A model generated the notes under the pieces. The model searched no databases. It was not told the origin of the DNA and saw only the letters and a list, made by a program, of their open reading frames with translations. A program made the position numbers and the translations under genes. Positions 5,654 through 6,408 of a DNA stretch of 6,408 nucleotides are shown piece by piece. Every line of letters begins with the position of its first letter. Within the stretch, counting starts at the first letter, position 1. The stretch is from Candidatus Krumholzibacteriota bacterium (GTDB lineage Bacteria; Krumholzibacteriota; Krumholzibacteriia; Krumholzibacteriales; Krumholzibacteriaceae): NCBI GenBank assembly GCA_030630165.1, contig DAOVNN010000172.1:1-6408 (forward strand). The letters run 5' to 3'.

Positions 5654-6408
5654 TTATTCCGGTTTCAGGCTGCCGATCTCCTTCTCGACCTCCTCGAGGA
5701 TCTCACCCGACCTGACCAGTTCCTGCATCGCTGTATGGTCGGGGTAGAGGGGACGGTCGATCTCGAGAAAATCGACGTGGCGCCTGATGACTTCCTTCGC
5801 TTTCGTGACTCCCTTGCCGAAAGCGTAATCTCTGAAATCGAGAGCCTGAGCCGCAGCCATCAACTCGATCCCGAGTATGCCGCACGCGTTGTCGAATATC
5901 TGGAAGTTCTTGATCGCCGTGTTCATTCCCATCGACACGAAATCTTCCTGATCGGCCGCAGCCGGTATCGACTGTATCGAGGCGGGCATAGAGAGGATCC
6001 TCTGCTCGACGATCTGCATGTCGGCGGTGTACTGGCTGAGCATCAGGCCGGACATCATCCCGGCGCTCTTTGTGAGGAAGGCGGGGAGGCCGACACTCAG
6101 TGCGGGGTGATTGAGCCTGTTCATCCTTCGCTCCGACATCACGCTGACCATTGTTACGGCCACTCCGATCATATCCATCGGAAGGCTGACGGGCGAGCCC
6201 TGGAAGTTGGCGCCCGAGAGCGCCAGGTCCTGGTCGGGGAAGAAGACGGGATTGTCCCCGACGCCGTTCAGTTCGATCTCTACCTGCGAACGCGCGTATT
6301 CCAGCGCGTCGTGGGCCGCGCCGATCACCTGCGGGGTGGAACGCATCGAGTAGGCGTCCTGGACCTTGACCTTCTGGCGTCCCTCGACGAGGTCACCGCC
6401 TGCTACAC
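5654..6408 (-). CDS. hutH: Histidine ammonia-lyase type (MIO family) enzyme, C-terminal half (5' end outside window)
   Basis: The reading frame enters from the right edge and ends with TAA at 5654-5656, giving 250 C-terminal residues of a family about 500 long. The frame is open to the edge, so the Met at 6346 is internal, not a start. The segment QKVKVQDAYSMRSTPQVIGA matches the HutH block KVQDPYSLRCQPQVMGA. Its Tyr (codon 6350-6352) and Arg (6341-6343) correspond to catalytic Tyr280 and Arg283 of Pseudomonas putida HutH. SGANF, SERR and DQEDFVSMG follow in family order; the QED glutamate (5945-5947) corresponds to Glu414. HutH deaminates L-histidine to urocanate and ammonia in the cytoplasm. 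The Ala-Ser-Gly triad forming the MIO cofactor lies outside the window. QED supports histidine over tyrosine or phenylalanine lyases, but Phe replaces the usual His after QED, so substrate is not certain. It is convergent to the PAS gene, and no other hut gene is visible. Confidence 0.85.
   Translation of the reverse strand, partial: VAGGDLVEGRQKVKVQDAYSMRSTPQVIGAAHDALEYARSQVEIELNGVGDNPVFFPDQDLALSGANFQGSPVSLPMDMIGVAVTMVSVMSERRMNRLNHPALSVGLPAFLTKSAGMMSGLMLSQYTADMQIVEQRILSMPASIQSIPAAADQEDFVSMGMNTAIKNFQIFDNACGILGIELMAAAQALDFRDYAFGKGVTKAKEVIRRHVDFLEIDRPLYPDHTAMQELVRSGEILEEVEKEIGSLKPE

Noticed and set aside
5640..5658. Imperfect 9-base tandem repeat (CCTGTCATT/CCTGTTATT) beside the ammonia-lyase stop
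   Set aside because: Only two short copies with a mismatch; could easily arise by chance.
1..6408. CRISPR array, tRNA, rRNA, insertion sequence or attachment site
   Set aside because: No spaced direct repeats, cloverleaf-like segments, transposase-like proteins or flanking inverted repeats were seen on either strand by eye.

Overview
The window is ordinary-looking chromosomal DNA of moderately high GC content from a diderm (outer-membrane) bacterium. It holds the 3' half of a Tol-Pal cell-envelope cluster, followed on the same strand by two tandem CNNM/CorC-type membrane proteins and a small stand-alone PAS-domain protein. A strong intrinsic terminator then separates these from a convergent histidine ammonia-lyase-type gene that runs off the right edge. 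The Tol-Pal genes require an outer membrane. The Arg codons AGG/AGA and the Ile codon ATA are used freely in otherwise GC-rich genes. Together with the TonB-type (rather than classical TolA) end of the first gene, this fits an uncultured FCB-group or deltaproteobacteria-like lineage better than an enterobacterium. That placement is inference; nothing here fixes the phylum.

Layout, left to right. 1-159: end of a TonB/TolA-like C-terminal domain. 205-1455: tolB, periplasmic beta-propeller. 1456-1587: 132-base gap with a plausible sigma70-like promoter and the pal ribosome binding site. 1588-2109: pal, OmpA-like peptidoglycan-binding lipoprotein. 2120-2947: cpoB/ybgF, coiled coil plus TPR, with a possible lipobox. 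2947-4227: CNNM-CBS-CorC_HlyC protein whose start overlaps the cpoB stop by one base and carries a C8 tract. 4224-5201: a second CNNM-CBS protein lacking the CorC_HlyC domain, overlapping the first by four bases. 5218-5568: PAS-only protein. 5603-5635: Rho-independent terminator. 5654-6408 (minus strand): C-terminal 250 residues of an MIO-type aromatic amino acid ammonia-lyase, probably HutH.

How the genes fit together. TolA/TonB-like protein, TolB, Pal and CpoB form the trans-envelope machine that uses the proton motive force to pull the outer membrane inward during division and to coordinate peptidoglycan synthesis. The two CNNM proteins are predicted inner-membrane divalent-cation (Mg2+/Co2+) transport or efflux proteins gated by nucleotide-binding CBS domains. 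They could act as a pair, since their reading frames overlap and should be translationally coupled. The PAS protein has no output domain and could sense a ligand for its neighbours, but this is speculative. From pal to the PAS gene no gap exceeds 16 bases, so this stretch is likely one transcription unit ending at the hairpin. I see no CRISPR array, tRNA, rRNA, insertion sequence or clearly new system; the most unusual points are the coupled CNNM pair with an orphan PAS gene and the C8 tract at the cpoB/CNNM junction.
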